55,205 nucleotides of DNA, from positions 1-55,205 of the forward strand of contig JAQSWU010000010.1 of NCBI GenBank assembly GCA_029266475.1. Direction: 5' to 3'. Every line of letters starts with the position of its first letter. Positions within the stretch are counted from its first letter, which is position 1. This DNA is from Rickettsiaceae bacterium. GTDB taxonomy: Bacteria > Pseudomonadota > Alphaproteobacteria > Rickettsiales > Rickettsiaceae. The notes below the pieces were generated by a model that saw nothing but the letters and a program-made list of their open reading frames with translations, ran no database searches and was not told where the DNA came from. Of this stretch, positions 17,460 through 26,661 are shown piece by piece. The translations under genes were made by a program, and so were the position numbers.

Positions 17460-18383
17460 TTAATTATTGCCTAAGATATCGATTAAGTTTAAACCCATCA
17501 CTCTTGCCATTATCCATTGAGAGTTTCTTAGAGAATCTAAAGTTAAAGATGCAAGTGTTGCAGCTTCATTTTGATCAGCCGAAAATAACTCATTATTCTC
17601 TTCATTCATAGCAAGCCTTTGCGTTTGCAGCAATATATTAGCATCATTAATTAATTTTTGATTATTACCGACTTCAGTAAGTCTTTGAGACAATATTTTA
17701 CGCCCATCTTCTAGCATTTTTGCAGCCTCAGGAAGCTTGTCCTCTAAAGCTAGGTGCATACTGCCTATGATTTTCACGAAAGCTTCGTCACCAGCAAGGA
17801 TGTTATACTCAATTTTATTTTTTCCGCTAATTTCATACTCTATTTTTGCCTGACTACTAAGCGCATAATTTGATGTTGCCTCTCCATCTACTAAATTACT
17901 TATATTTACTATATCGTTGATAGGTTCATCATTATAGTCAAAGCCTCCAAATAACGATTTACCATTTTCTTTGGTACATAAACTGGTTTTTAAAGTACCA
18001 AGATAACCTTTAATAATTTGAGGAAGGTTCATTGCACCTTTGGCAGCACTTTGTGCTTCGGTGAGGGTACGCTGCGCTTCTAAAGTTAATTTAGTTATCT
18101 CCTGTAGCTGCGTATCGGTAGCCTCAAGGCGTAATTTTACTATCTCGTTTGTATCTTTGTTTAACTGATTCTGACTTAACTTCTTATGTAACTCCATATA
18201 TTGCTTTAGCAAACCATCCTGGCTGAGATCAGAGAAATCCCTATATTTTACGCCAGAAATGGCTTGATCACTATATTTGGCATAATCTTTCATCTTATTT
18301 CGCATACCCATCAAGGTATTTTGCGTAATTAGAGCCTTACTAGGCGCCCCTGAGAATGATGCTTTAACGTCAACTTCTGCCAT
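17460..18383 (-). CDS. flgL: Flagellar hook-filament junction protein FlgL
   Basis: 307 residues with flagellin-like ends. The N-terminal helix region (SKALITQNTLMGMRNKMKDY, about 16-35) and C-terminal helix region (ATLASLTLDSLRNSQWIMAR) form the coiled D0/D1 core, with SLFGGFDYND in the middle as in FlgL (compare the usual LFGG-x-x-x). It lies directly after flgK, as FlgL does in most species. The family also includes flagellin, so a short flagellin is the alternative, but position and the GGFDY motif favour FlgL. AAGGAGGG precedes the ATG at 18383. Confidence 0.85.
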   Translation of the reverse strand: MAEVDVKASFSGAPSKALITQNTLMGMRNKMKDYAKYSDQAISGVKYRDFSDLSQDGLLKQYMELHKKLSQNQLNKDTNEIVKLRLEATDTQLQEITKLTLEAQRTLTEAQSAAKGAMNLPQIIKGYLGTLKTSLCTKENGKSLFGGFDYNDEPINDIVNISNLVDGEATSNYALSSQAKIEYEISGKNKIEYNILAGDEAFVKIIGSMHLALEDKLPEAAKMLEDGRKILSQRLTEVGNNQKLINDANILLQTQRLAMNEENNELFSADQNEAATLASLTLDSLRNSQWIMARVMGLNLIDILGNN

Positions 18384-18394
18384 TTTTTCCCTCC

Positions 18395-21262
18395 TTAAAA
18401 GCTATTGAGTAATGTATCCATCAATTGCCTGGATACGCTAATAACCTTTGCGCTTGCTGAGTATGAATGCTGAAATTTTAATATATCAATCATCTGCTCA
18501 TCAGCATTCACTCCTCCAGCTTGTTTAAACCTGTTAAAGTAAGTTTCATAATTTGTTCTCAAATTGTCTGATGTGATTTTTGCAAGACTCTCGTCAGCAG
18601 TCATAGTCGATACAAAAGCACTCACATACCCTACCAATGTTGTGCTAACGCTGACAGTTAACTCCCCTCCCTCAAAAAAGAATACCTTATCGCTCAGTTT
18701 AGCTAACATATTTGTAACTTGGTTAGCACCGATGCTTAGCTTATAGCTATGCGAAACTAATTCCTTTATCTCTTTTGTATCCGTACCACCATATAGATTT
18801 ACGTTATCTGATCTAACAGCCCTCTTATTATTCAGTGAAGCAGAGATATTTGCAAAATTCGTGCTTAATGAAAAACTATTACCGGTTACGCCTGCAACCT
18901 TATAAGCAATGTTAACAGTATCAACACTCAACGTATAAGCTGCCTTTTCTACAGCAGAATTGGTTGTTGCATTAGCAGCCTGTAGCTCAGCTAAGATATT
19001 ATTCAGCGTACTACTCCAATCTCCAGCTACAATTGTAATAGGATTTGTTGGGACAGGTGCAACTGTATCCCAGAAAGTATAAGTAACACCATTTACTGTC
19101 AAAGTATCTCCATTGTCAGGAAGAGCGCCAGTAGTATCAAATTTAATACTACCTTGGGCAACTTGGGCATCGATTTGAGCTTTCTTAATCTTTGGTATTT
19201 CCCTTGTTAGCTGACCGGTTGAAAGATGGGTTGACTTTTGCTCTATATCTGCTCTTAGTTTAAAGGCTAGTGCGGTATTAATATCGTCATCAAAACTTTG
19301 GACAAAAAGATCATTAATCCCAAAATAATGACCAAAGCCACGATTAGTAGCAGGATTATTTGTGCCTGGTATACCTAAATCCATACTTGTATCATCTTGT
19401 ATAATTAAGCGCATATCTGGGTTGAAAGTTTCAAAAACTAATTTACCAGGTTTATTGTCGCCTATTACGTTATTCCCATTCTCATCAACTAGCCGTACTT
19501 GTGCAAATGGTTGGTTATTATTTGCATCAATAATAACTCCGCCAGAAGTACTGCTTGCTAGATATCTTTTATTAGTCACCTTAGGGTCGACAGGATTATC
19601 ATCTATTACAAAACTGAACGTGCCTGAGTCTATAGTACCATCATCACCAGCAACTCTTGCGCTAAGCTCAATAGTAAAAGGACCGTTCCCAGCCGCTACT
19701 CCAAAATCAACAGTAATCTCTTGACCAGTTCGCTTTCTTGTCCCCGCTTCAAGCTTATAGCTTCCTGGTATCGATGAGGTAAGCGCCCCATTAACTACCA
19801 CTCCTAAACTATCTTTGACGACGACATCAAGCACTTGAAAATTAGCACCAAACTGGGCATCACTATCAAGCTCTACATCAAACTTAAATACTCCTTTCGG
19901 GGTAGTTGAAAGGTCTCTTGTAGCAGCAAGACGTACATCACGCAGTAAATACTCATTGTCATAAGTTTTAGCTCCGCTAGAGACCAGACCAAGGCTAGCT
20001 CTAGGCGAGGTAGCATCGCTTTGAAAATAAGTATTGAACTCATTCATAAAGGTTCTAACGTCGAATCTCCCATCAATAGTACTGCTATATAATTTCGACA
20101 AGTCAAGATCTAACGGCTTAACAGTAGAGCCGTCAACTCTTTTAATTGGAACCCCATTCTTATCAACAACAGCAAACTTCGCATTTCCAGACCATTGACG
20201 CATATCATTACCACTAACTGGCCTTGTAGCTTTATAGACGCTTAAGGGAGGATATCCACTACCGCAATTATGGATCTTGTTAAATTCGTTGGTAATATGT
20301 TCAGCAAGCTTATTTAACATCTCTTGGTATTTAGGTAAGTACTTGTCCCTTATCTCCATAAGCCCTTTGATCTTACCACCTTTAAGAATTGTAGTTATTC
20401 TTGTTGGCTCATAGTCAGTTGTAGAAATATCCTTAGAAGATAAGAAATCACCCGCTCCACTATACGTAGTAACTGTAATAGGGTTTATATAACTTTTTGA
20501 AATAAAGTTATCTGAACCTTGTTGAGCTACATATCCTAACTGTACCTTATAATTACTTAAAATTGTGGTTCCATCGTTGAGCGATACTTCTATTTCCCCT
20601 TTTGGGCCATGATTCACTTTACAATCCACATAATTTGCAAGATCCTTAAGCAAAGCATCCCGCTGTTCCATCAGATTGGTAGCTTCTCCTGTTACATTTA
20701 CCGCTTTATTTATATCAATATTAATTTGGTATAACTTATCCAGTAAATCATTTACGTGTTTTACAGAGTTTTCAATTCCCTTATCTACCTCATATTGATA
20801 CTCAAAAGTAGATTTTGCTAAATTAGATACAGTAAAGGCTAGATGCTTTAATCTATTTCTTGCTTCATCTTTTATTGCAAGATTATCAGGATTATCCCCT
20901 GTCAATTTAGTCATAAGATCAAATACCTTAGTGATAATGACATCTGGATTACTTTCATCCCCAACTTTACCAAGCAAAGCACTTATCTGTTCAAGGTAAT
21001 TGCGAATAGTTTCATCCTTATGATACTTTGAGGCACTTTCTCTAATGGATTGATCCAAAAATTTATCGTAAAACCTTTCAATATTTTCTACCTTAACACC
21101 ATTCACTTGGCCTGCACTATAGTTCGGAGCAAGTACCAATGAGCGCTTGGTGTAATTTGGATCATTTGCATTAGCTATGTTATTTGAAGCAACGCTAAAA
21201 CCTTGTTGCATTGCTTTTAAATTCATTACCGCTGATTCTATTGCCTGGTCTATACTTGACAT
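18395..21262 (-). CDS. flgK: Flagellar hook-associated protein FlgK, greatly enlarged
   Basis: FlgK joins the hook to the filament. The N-terminus (AMQQGFSVASNNIANANDPN, about 18-37) is the flagellar rod/hook signature. The conserved D1 region runs to about residue 340 (KGLMEIRDKYLPKYQEMLNK), and the C-terminal helix (ILKFQHSYSASAKVISVSRQ) is the family ending. At 955 residues it is far longer than the usual 450-650. The extra is a region at about 350-880 rich in beta strands, Asp, Gly, Thr and Ser, resembling immunoglobulin-like surface domains. Composition suggests exposed, fast-evolving domains on the hook-filament joint. Start ATG at 21262 with GGGGA upstream. Confidence 0.92.
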   Translation of the reverse strand: MSSIDQAIESAVMNLKAMQQGFSVASNNIANANDPNYTKRSLVLAPNYSAGQVNGVKVENIERFYDKFLDQSIRESASKYHKDETIRNYLEQISALLGKVGDESNPDVIITKVFDLMTKLTGDNPDNLAIKDEARNRLKHLAFTVSNLAKSTFEYQYEVDKGIENSVKHVNDLLDKLYQINIDINKAVNVTGEATNLMEQRDALLKDLANYVDCKVNHGPKGEIEVSLNDGTTILSNYKVQLGYVAQQGSDNFISKSYINPITVTTYSGAGDFLSSKDISTTDYEPTRITTILKGGKIKGLMEIRDKYLPKYQEMLNKLAEHITNEFNKIHNCGSGYPPLSVYKATRPVSGNDMRQWSGNAKFAVVDKNGVPIKRVDGSTVKPLDLDLSKLYSSTIDGRFDVRTFMNEFNTYFQSDATSPRASLGLVSSGAKTYDNEYLLRDVRLAATRDLSTTPKGVFKFDVELDSDAQFGANFQVLDVVVKDSLGVVVNGALTSSIPGSYKLEAGTRKRTGQEITVDFGVAAGNGPFTIELSARVAGDDGTIDSGTFSFVIDDNPVDPKVTNKRYLASSTSGGVIIDANNNQPFAQVRLVDENGNNVIGDNKPGKLVFETFNPDMRLIIQDDTSMDLGIPGTNNPATNRGFGHYFGINDLFVQSFDDDINTALAFKLRADIEQKSTHLSTGQLTREIPKIKKAQIDAQVAQGSIKFDTTGALPDNGDTLTVNGVTYTFWDTVAPVPTNPITIVAGDWSSTLNNILAELQAANATTNSAVEKAAYTLSVDTVNIAYKVAGVTGNSFSLSTNFANISASLNNKRAVRSDNVNLYGGTDTKEIKELVSHSYKLSIGANQVTNMLAKLSDKVFFFEGGELTVSVSTTLVGYVSAFVSTMTADESLAKITSDNLRTNYETYFNRFKQAGGVNADEQMIDILKFQHSYSASAKVISVSRQLMDTLLNSF

Positions 21263-21272
21263 TTTATCCCCT

Positions 21273-21743
21273 TCATACTTTCTGGTTTAAAGTTATTGGC
21301 GGCATATGTTTATACTCAAGATTAGGAGCAAGAATCTCCCCTTCAGCATTATAACCTCGATATTGCTTATTAGACTCTATCATCTGGTCCGAAAGCATGT
21401 CCATTATTTGATGATTAATTGATTTTGCTACTTCTAGCTTGGAATGATTAACAGCAAGTAGATTACAAAGACTTAAGTGGGTGTCTATTAAGTTTCTCTT
21501 CGTCTCTTTGTCTAGGTTTTTAGTGCCTGCGTTGGCTTTAAGTTCAGCCTCAAAAGTTTCAATTTGCTCTAATATTTCAAGTTTTATCGGTATTATCCTT
21601 AAAACTTCGTCGATTTGATGCTTTTCAAGTAACTCATTTTCTCGCTCAACTATATGGGTTAACTCGAATAAATAACTTTTTAAATCACGCGCTATATCAG
21701 CCGGGTTTCTGCTTTGCTCCTTCTGGTATTCTTTTTTCGTCAT
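21273..21743 (-). CDS. flgN: FlgN-like flagellar export chaperone
   Basis: 156-residue helical protein with long Glu/Leu-rich helices (ELTHIVERENELLEKHQIDE; KLEILEQIETFEAELKAN), typical of FlgN, which escorts FlgK and FlgL to the export gate. Its position directly ahead of flgK and flgL supports the assignment, since sequence conservation in this family is low. The ATG at 21743 has GGGAGG six bases upstream. The first 47 bases overlap the end of flgJ in another frame, implying coupled translation. Confidence 0.72.
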   Translation of the reverse strand: MTKKEYQKEQSRNPADIARDLKSYLFELTHIVERENELLEKHQIDEVLRIIPIKLEILEQIETFEAELKANAGTKNLDKETKRNLIDTHLSLCNLLAVNHSKLEVAKSINHQIMDMLSDQMIESNKQYRGYNAEGEILAPNLEYKHMPPITLNQKV

Positions 21744-22155
21744 CTAATGCCTCCCTTCGCTTCAAAGACTTATATATATTCTCTGCAATCTTGCTTTCAC
21801 CCTTACTATACGCTTCGTGAACCATATTCCTAATTAGCTCCGACCGGAATAGCTCCTCAGATTTGCCGCCACCAAACAGAGGATCAACTTCTACAGTTGA
21901 AGCCATGATATTCCACATTATTGCAAGAGTTTCTTTTTCAAATTCCTTTGCTACTTTTTTATATGCAAGATCTGTGCCAACTTGGTCATTATTATCCTTT
22001 ATCATTTTACTTATAGCGCTGCTAAAATCAGTATTTACTGGAGTTTTTTCTCCTGAAAGCAAACTACCAATTTCACCTTTTTTGAGCATCATATTAATTT
22101 GAGCTTTTGGGCTAAAATGGTTAATATTAAACTTATCAAGTATATTTTTAGGCAT
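21697..22155 (-). CDS. flgJ: Rod-binding protein FlgJ (N-terminal rod-cap domain only)
   Basis: 152 residues. The rod-binding domain is visible in KEFEKETLAIMWNIMASTVE (about 67-86) and the following DPLFGGGKSEELFRSELIR (88-106). It lacks the C-terminal peptidoglycan hydrolase domain found in enterobacterial FlgJ; single-domain FlgJ is normal in alphaproteobacteria, where a separate hydrolase acts. It follows flgI and precedes flgN, matching a rod, ring and hook-associated gene order. Confidence 0.82.
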   Translation of the reverse strand: MPKNILDKFNINHFSPKAQINMMLKKGEIGSLLSGEKTPVNTDFSSAISKMIKDNNDQVGTDLAYKKVAKEFEKETLAIMWNIMASTVEVDPLFGGGKSEELFRSELIRNMVHEAYSKGESKIAENIYKSLKRREALDDEKRIPEGAKQKPG

Positions 22156-22231
22156 AATTATTATTTATTTTTATTTATGATTATCGTCAGTTTTTACGCA
22201 AAAGCATAATAGCTTATAATTTTTGCTTTAC

Positions 22232-23287
22232 CTATTTTACTTCTATCTCAGCCTGCAGCGCACCTGCTGCTTTGATATTTTGTAGAATAGTTACTATATC
22301 TCTAGGCCATACGCCTAATTGATTTAAGCTGGTTACTAGTTCGTTTAAGCTTACGCTTTCAGTTTCACCAATTTTTTTAAAGCCTGCTCCCCTCTTATCA
22401 TCGCTAATATTTGCGGCCTCCCCACCAACAGATATTAATAAATTTCCTTGCGAGATAGCAACTGGGCTAATCTTAACATTCTCACCCATTACTATTGTGC
22501 CTGTCGCCTCATCAATGACTACTTTAGCTTTTCTGTCGGTTTTAATTTCAAGCTGCTCTATATCAGCCAAAAAATTGACGACATCCTCTCTTCGATGCGA
22601 TGGAACAGTAATTCTAACTGTGCCTGGATCAAGTGCTACTGCGACATTTCCTGGAATTTTATCATTGATGGTAACTGCAATAGATTTAGCAGTTGTTAAA
22701 TCAGGATTATTTAAAGCTAGTTTTATCTGATTAAGCGAAGAAAGCTTAAAATCAATTTCACTCTCTACTATTGCTCCATTATGAATTATACCAGTTGTCT
22801 CAATAGCTTTACTTTTAGTTTTTACTAAGTCTGAGGCTGGAGAAAAATCAGATATGGATACCGGACCTTGCGCTACTGCATATACAGTATTATCCGCCCC
22901 TAACAAGGGAGTCGCCAGTAACATCCCACCCCTTAGGCTTTTTGCATCTCCAATAGCACTAACTTTTACATCAAGCTTTGATCCAAGCCTTGCAAAAGCT
23001 GGAAGACTCGCTGTAACAGTTACTGCTGCAATATTCTTAGTTTTCAAATCCGAACCTTGGATATTGACACCAAGCTTCTCAAGAAAATCCGTTAGGCCTT
23101 TTTGGGTAAATGCAGAATTCTTCATATTGTCGCCGCTACCATTAAGACCGACGATTAAACCATAACCAACTAGTATATTATCTCTTACCCCCTCTATAGA
23201 GGCAATATCCTTAATACGGCTATTTGCATGTGAAATTGTACTGAGAACTATTGAGATAATTAGTAGAAGAGATTTCGCTATATTCAT
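22232..23287 (-). CDS. flgI: Flagellar P-ring protein FlgI
   Basis: Forms the periplasmic P-ring around the flagellar rod. 351 residues, close to the usual 350-370. It has a signal peptide (1-21, ...STISHA) and family-specific segments RIKDIASIEGVRDNILVGYG, VGLNGSGDN and, at the C-terminus, SLNELVTSLNQLGVWPRDIV. It is the first gene of the minus-strand operon flgI-flgJ-flgN-flgK-flgL-fliW. Its leader contains an inverted repeat with a CCTCCT loop (23321-23362). The P-ring requires a disulfide in enterobacteria; no Cys is seen in this mature sequence. Confidence 0.96.
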   Translation of the reverse strand: MNIAKSLLLIISIVLSTISHANSRIKDIASIEGVRDNILVGYGLIVGLNGSGDNMKNSAFTQKGLTDFLEKLGVNIQGSDLKTKNIAAVTVTASLPAFARLGSKLDVKVSAIGDAKSLRGGMLLATPLLGADNTVYAVAQGPVSISDFSPASDLVKTKSKAIETTGIIHNGAIVESEIDFKLSSLNQIKLALNNPDLTTAKSIAVTINDKIPGNVAVALDPGTVRITVPSHRREDVVNFLADIEQLEIKTDRKAKVVIDEATGTIVMGENVKISPVAISQGNLLISVGGEAANISDDKRGAGFKKIGETESVSLNELVTSLNQLGVWPRDIVTILQNIKAAGALQAEIEVK

Positions 23288-23640
23288 TATTCTACTGTCA
23301 TTTTAATTGGTTATAAAGATTCTATTCAAGTTCTCAGGAGAGGAGGTAAAGACTTGAATAGAGCCTTAAAAATAAACTAAAAAGGAAAAATAACATTTAT
23401 AACGCATCTAACCTTTCTAACTACAGTGGATTATATTTAGCTTTATTATTAAAACCAACTAAAGTAGTTAAAATAAGTAACTATTTTTTACCATTATGGG
23501 AATTTTCCTATAGTAAGGATTTTCAATCCATAGTTGAGGTTATAAAATATTTATAGCGCTAAGCTAAGACTTAAATTTAGACTGTAGATTTAATACTCCT
23601 TAAAGCTAGCTGGGAATACCGCTTAAAAATATTTTTATAG
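23288..23640. other. 353-base leader/intergenic region upstream of flgI
   Basis: Presumed promoter region of the flagellar operon. Besides the hairpin at 23321-23362, no coding frame or RNA gene stands out. I looked for a sigma-54 -24/-12 pair in the flgI direction and found none. Confidence 0.4.
23321..23362 (-). promoter_or_regulatory. Inverted repeat in the flgI leader
   Basis: TCTATTCAAGT (23321-23331) and ACTTGAATAGA (23352-23362) pair perfectly over 11 bp. On the flgI-sense strand the 20-base loop carries ACCTCCTCTCC, the same type of sequence as the anti-Shine-Dalgarno end of 16S rRNA, 34 bases upstream of the flgI start. Could be a regulator operator or an RNA element; function unproven. 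Confidence 0.45.
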
Positions 23641-24585
23641 TTATTCCATTAAGTAAAAGTAAGAGGGTAACAGCTTTGGATTGAAATAGCCATCAACCTG
23701 GATAAGACCAACAGGCAGAAATGTTTCTTTCCCTATACGCTCTGCTTTAAGATCTTTCTTCATAGGATTACTAGATAAATGCTTAGTGTTTACTAACGCT
23801 AAAGCTCTATCATCTTGAGACTGAATAATTTTATCAGCAGCTTCAATAATATGATTTGATACTTTATATTCGCGCGATGCTATTACGGTCATGGAATCCA
23901 GACTCATTGGTATCATTTGCGCTGGAGCTACAAGAGTACCTGGCTGCAAATTTTGATTTATACTAGCTACAGGGCTTATCGAGAGAACGATATTAGCATC
24001 TTGGTAATCAGTGAGAGTACTAGGCAAGTAACCATACCTATAATCTACTGTCACATGATTAGGGAGATATAAACGACTGACGAGTAAGGGGTCAAAAATA
24101 TTTTTCTCAACTTTATAATTACTTAATTCTGGAAAACAATCATTTATAGTATCTTGGAGACATCTTATAAAATATTCTGCAGAAGAGTTACGATGCACAT
24201 GCACCACCATCTTTACCTCTTCATCCTTGCTTTTACCAAAGATTGTATGAGCGTTGAGTATATAATATCTAATTATAGTTGATATTGTATAATAAACTTG
24301 CGGTTCATTAAAATTATGCATATATGTTTCTTTAAGCGGATATTTTTTCTTACCAATCCACTCTGCTACCGATAGATCCTCCTCTAAGGGGTTACTTATT
24401 ACAAAGCAAATATTTCCCCAGATCTGGCCGTTATGTAGCTTGTCATACGGGATGCGCCCTCCTGCGACGTTTATTATATCGCCAAACTTTCTTATATCTT
24501 TAATATGATATTTTGTTTGAGTAGCCTCAGCGTTATTTAGTAAAAATAACAAGCTTGTAATTATGATACTAATATATTTAACCAT
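23641..24585 (-). CDS. Unrecognised exported protein
   Basis: 314 residues with a clear signal peptide (1-21, MVKYISIIITSLLFLLNNAE then A) and no further membrane segment, so periplasmic or secreted. The mature part is mixed alpha/beta with motifs VAGGRIPYDKLHNGQIWGN, VHVHRNSSAEYFIRCLQD, LQPGTLVAPAQMIPMSLDS and FLPVGLIQVDGYFNPKLLP. I recognise no family. It lies just downstream of the MsbA-like gene, separated by a perfect 16-bp hairpin, and upstream of the flagellar operon on the same strand. Confidence 0.7.
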   Translation of the reverse strand: MVKYISIIITSLLFLLNNAEATQTKYHIKDIRKFGDIINVAGGRIPYDKLHNGQIWGNICFVISNPLEEDLSVAEWIGKKKYPLKETYMHNFNEPQVYYTISTIIRYYILNAHTIFGKSKDEEVKMVVHVHRNSSAEYFIRCLQDTINDCFPELSNYKVEKNIFDPLLVSRLYLPNHVTVDYRYGYLPSTLTDYQDANIVLSISPVASINQNLQPGTLVAPAQMIPMSLDSMTVIASREYKVSNHIIEAADKIIQSQDDRALALVNTKHLSSNPMKKDLKAERIGKETFLPVGLIQVDGYFNPKLLPSYFYLME

Positions 24586-24638
24586 AGTTTTACTTTCATT
24601 TTTTCAAAATTTTTCTAACTGCTTCGTAGGTGATAACC

Positions 24639-24674
24639 GCCTAAAATAAACTTATATGTAAGTTTATTTTAGGC
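24639..24674 (-). terminator. Perfect 16-bp hairpin after the MsbA-like gene
   Basis: GCCTAAAATAAACTTA (24639-24654), loop TATG, TAAGTTTATTTTAGGC (24659-24674), every base paired. It lies 26 bases past the ABC transporter stop. The stem is AT-rich with no separate T-run, so termination is likely but not certain. Confidence 0.6.
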
Positions 24675-24699
24675 TTTAACAACGCCGCTTGCGCAATTT

Positions 24700-26490
24700 T
24701 CACTCGTTCTTACCTTGTTCATTGTATAATAAGTAATACTCCCCCCTCTTAACTACCAACTCTTGGTGCGAACCGTATTCTGCTACTTCACCATTTTTCA
24801 TAACAAAGATAATATCTGCGTCTATGATGGTAGAGAGCTTATGGGCTATTATAATAGTAGTCTTACCAGCTTGTAATCTTTTTAAAGACAATTGTACTTC
24901 CTTTTCAGATATAGGATCCAGCGCACTTGTCGCTTCATCTAAGATTAAAATTGGTGCATTCTTTAAAAAAGCCCTTGCAATGGAGAGTCTTTGGCGCTGG
25001 CCTCCAGATAGGCTTGCACCATTCGTGCCAATTATTGTATCATATTTATTTGGTAATTTTTCAATAAACTCATGGGCATGGGCAGCTTTTGCAGCTTCTA
25101 TAATAGAATCCATAGATGCATCAGATTTACCGTAAGCAATATTCTCTGCTATGGTGGCATCGAACAGCATTATATCTTGCGTTACCAGAGCGATATGTTT
25201 TCTTAAAGAGTCCAGTGTAACATTATTTATATCTTGCCCGTTTATATAGATACGGCCTTGATCAGGCTCATAGAAGCGCACAAGCAAGTTTGTTAAAGTA
25301 GTTTTTCCGCTACCAGACTTACCAACTATAGCAACTGTTTTACCAGCAGGAACCTTTATATCAAGATTTTTGATAACTTCCCTGTCGCTTAACTGTAAAC
25401 TAATGTCTTTGAATTCGATTGAGGCCTTCCCGCATATAAGTTCCCTCGCTCCTTCCCTATTTACTATTTGAGGCTTTGTATCCAGTAGGGTGAATAATCT
25501 TTTAGCAGCAGCTAAACCATCTTGAAGGTTTATATTTAAGGCTACTAAACTCTTTAAAGGGCGGTAAGCAGCAAAAAATGCTGTAATAAAAGCCATTAAA
25601 GAGCCGAGAGTAGATTTTCCTTGCATTACTTTAATGCCCCCGTACCACAGAATCAAAGCAAAAGCAATTCCACTTAAAATTTCCATAATTGGCGAGGTCA
25701 GCGAATCGAATCTAGCCGCTCGCTTATATAGTTTAAATATATTTTCAACAATCATTTTGGCGCGGTAGAACTCTTTCTCTTCTCCTTGATATGATTTAAT
25801 AACGCGAATTGAAGTGAATACTTCATCAAGCTTAGCGGTGTAATTACCTAGTTCTTCTTGAGTACTAGATGAGATCTTCCGCATTTTCCTGCCTATCTTC
25901 ATTACTGGATATATAGCAAGAGGGAAAACAAAAAATACTAATACTGAAAGCTCTGGCTCTAGCTTGAACATTACTACTACCAATAAAGTTGCTGATAAGA
26001 AATGTTTAGCCATACCAATCAACAAATTGGAGACTGCCCCACGCATTAAGGTTATATCATTGGTAAAGCGCGAAATTAACCTTCCTGCTGAATGCTGAGT
26101 TATTAAAGATAAATCTGCATATAGCAAATGCTTATAAAGAGCCATTTGCATATCAGTTAAGATTCTCTGTCCAAAGGATCTGATTAAGTAATATTGGAAA
26201 TATTCTGCTATCCCTTTTATGCTTGTCACTAGAAGCATTAATAACGGCATAAACATAAGCATTGCGCTATCTTTATTGACAAAGATTTGATCAATAGCAG
26301 GCTTTACCAAATGCACTATTACAGCGCTACAAACAGCAACAATTATCATGAAAAAAATCGCTAGGAGTATTTTCTGACGATGCGGCTTTATATAATCCTT
26401 AAACAAACGGCGAAATATTACAAACGTAGGATATTTTTCTTGAAGGTTTTCAGGTAGATCTGTATACATACATAATATAAAAAAATTCAT
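24700..26490 (-). CDS. msbA: MsbA-like lipid A / multidrug ABC exporter
   Basis: Full half-transporter of 596 residues. A six-helix membrane domain spans about 30-330. A nucleotide-binding domain follows with Walker A VGKSGSGKTTL, Q-loop LVTQDIMLFD, signature LSGGQRQRLSIA, Walker B ILILDEATSALD and switch His (IIIAHKLSTI). It would flip lipid A core or phospholipid across the inner membrane; the lipid A genes lie 5 kb away. Other ABCB-type exporters share the same architecture, so the substrate is inference. The start could be ATG 26490 or the ATG seven codons later. Confidence 0.88.
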   Translation of the reverse strand: MNFFILCMYTDLPENLQEKYPTFVIFRRLFKDYIKPHRQKILLAIFFMIIVAVCSAVIVHLVKPAIDQIFVNKDSAMLMFMPLLMLLVTSIKGIAEYFQYYLIRSFGQRILTDMQMALYKHLLYADLSLITQHSAGRLISRFTNDITLMRGAVSNLLIGMAKHFLSATLLVVVMFKLEPELSVLVFFVFPLAIYPVMKIGRKMRKISSSTQEELGNYTAKLDEVFTSIRVIKSYQGEEKEFYRAKMIVENIFKLYKRAARFDSLTSPIMEILSGIAFALILWYGGIKVMQGKSTLGSLMAFITAFFAAYRPLKSLVALNINLQDGLAAAKRLFTLLDTKPQIVNREGARELICGKASIEFKDISLQLSDREVIKNLDIKVPAGKTVAIVGKSGSGKTTLTNLLVRFYEPDQGRIYINGQDINNVTLDSLRKHIALVTQDIMLFDATIAENIAYGKSDASMDSIIEAAKAAHAHEFIEKLPNKYDTIIGTNGASLSGGQRQRLSIARAFLKNAPILILDEATSALDPISEKEVQLSLKRLQAGKTTIIIAHKLSTIIDADIIFVMKNGEVAEYGSHQELVVKRGEYYLLYNEQGKNE

Positions 26491-26661
26491 CCGATATAAT
26501 GCAACTAAAATATTATTTTTACAATAGTTTTTAGTAAAATTACCTATATTTTTTCTGCTTTAATGCACTCTACTAGACTCTCTATAATACTAAAATAAAA
26601 TTGTTTTCTTTACATATACTGTAAAAAATTGTAATTTCATTTAGGAGATTTTTTACTAATA

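Noticed and set aside
23288-23640. Sigma-54 promoter upstream of flgI
   Set aside because: No GG-N10-GC pair in the flgI direction matches the consensus in this region, unlike the fliD upstream region.
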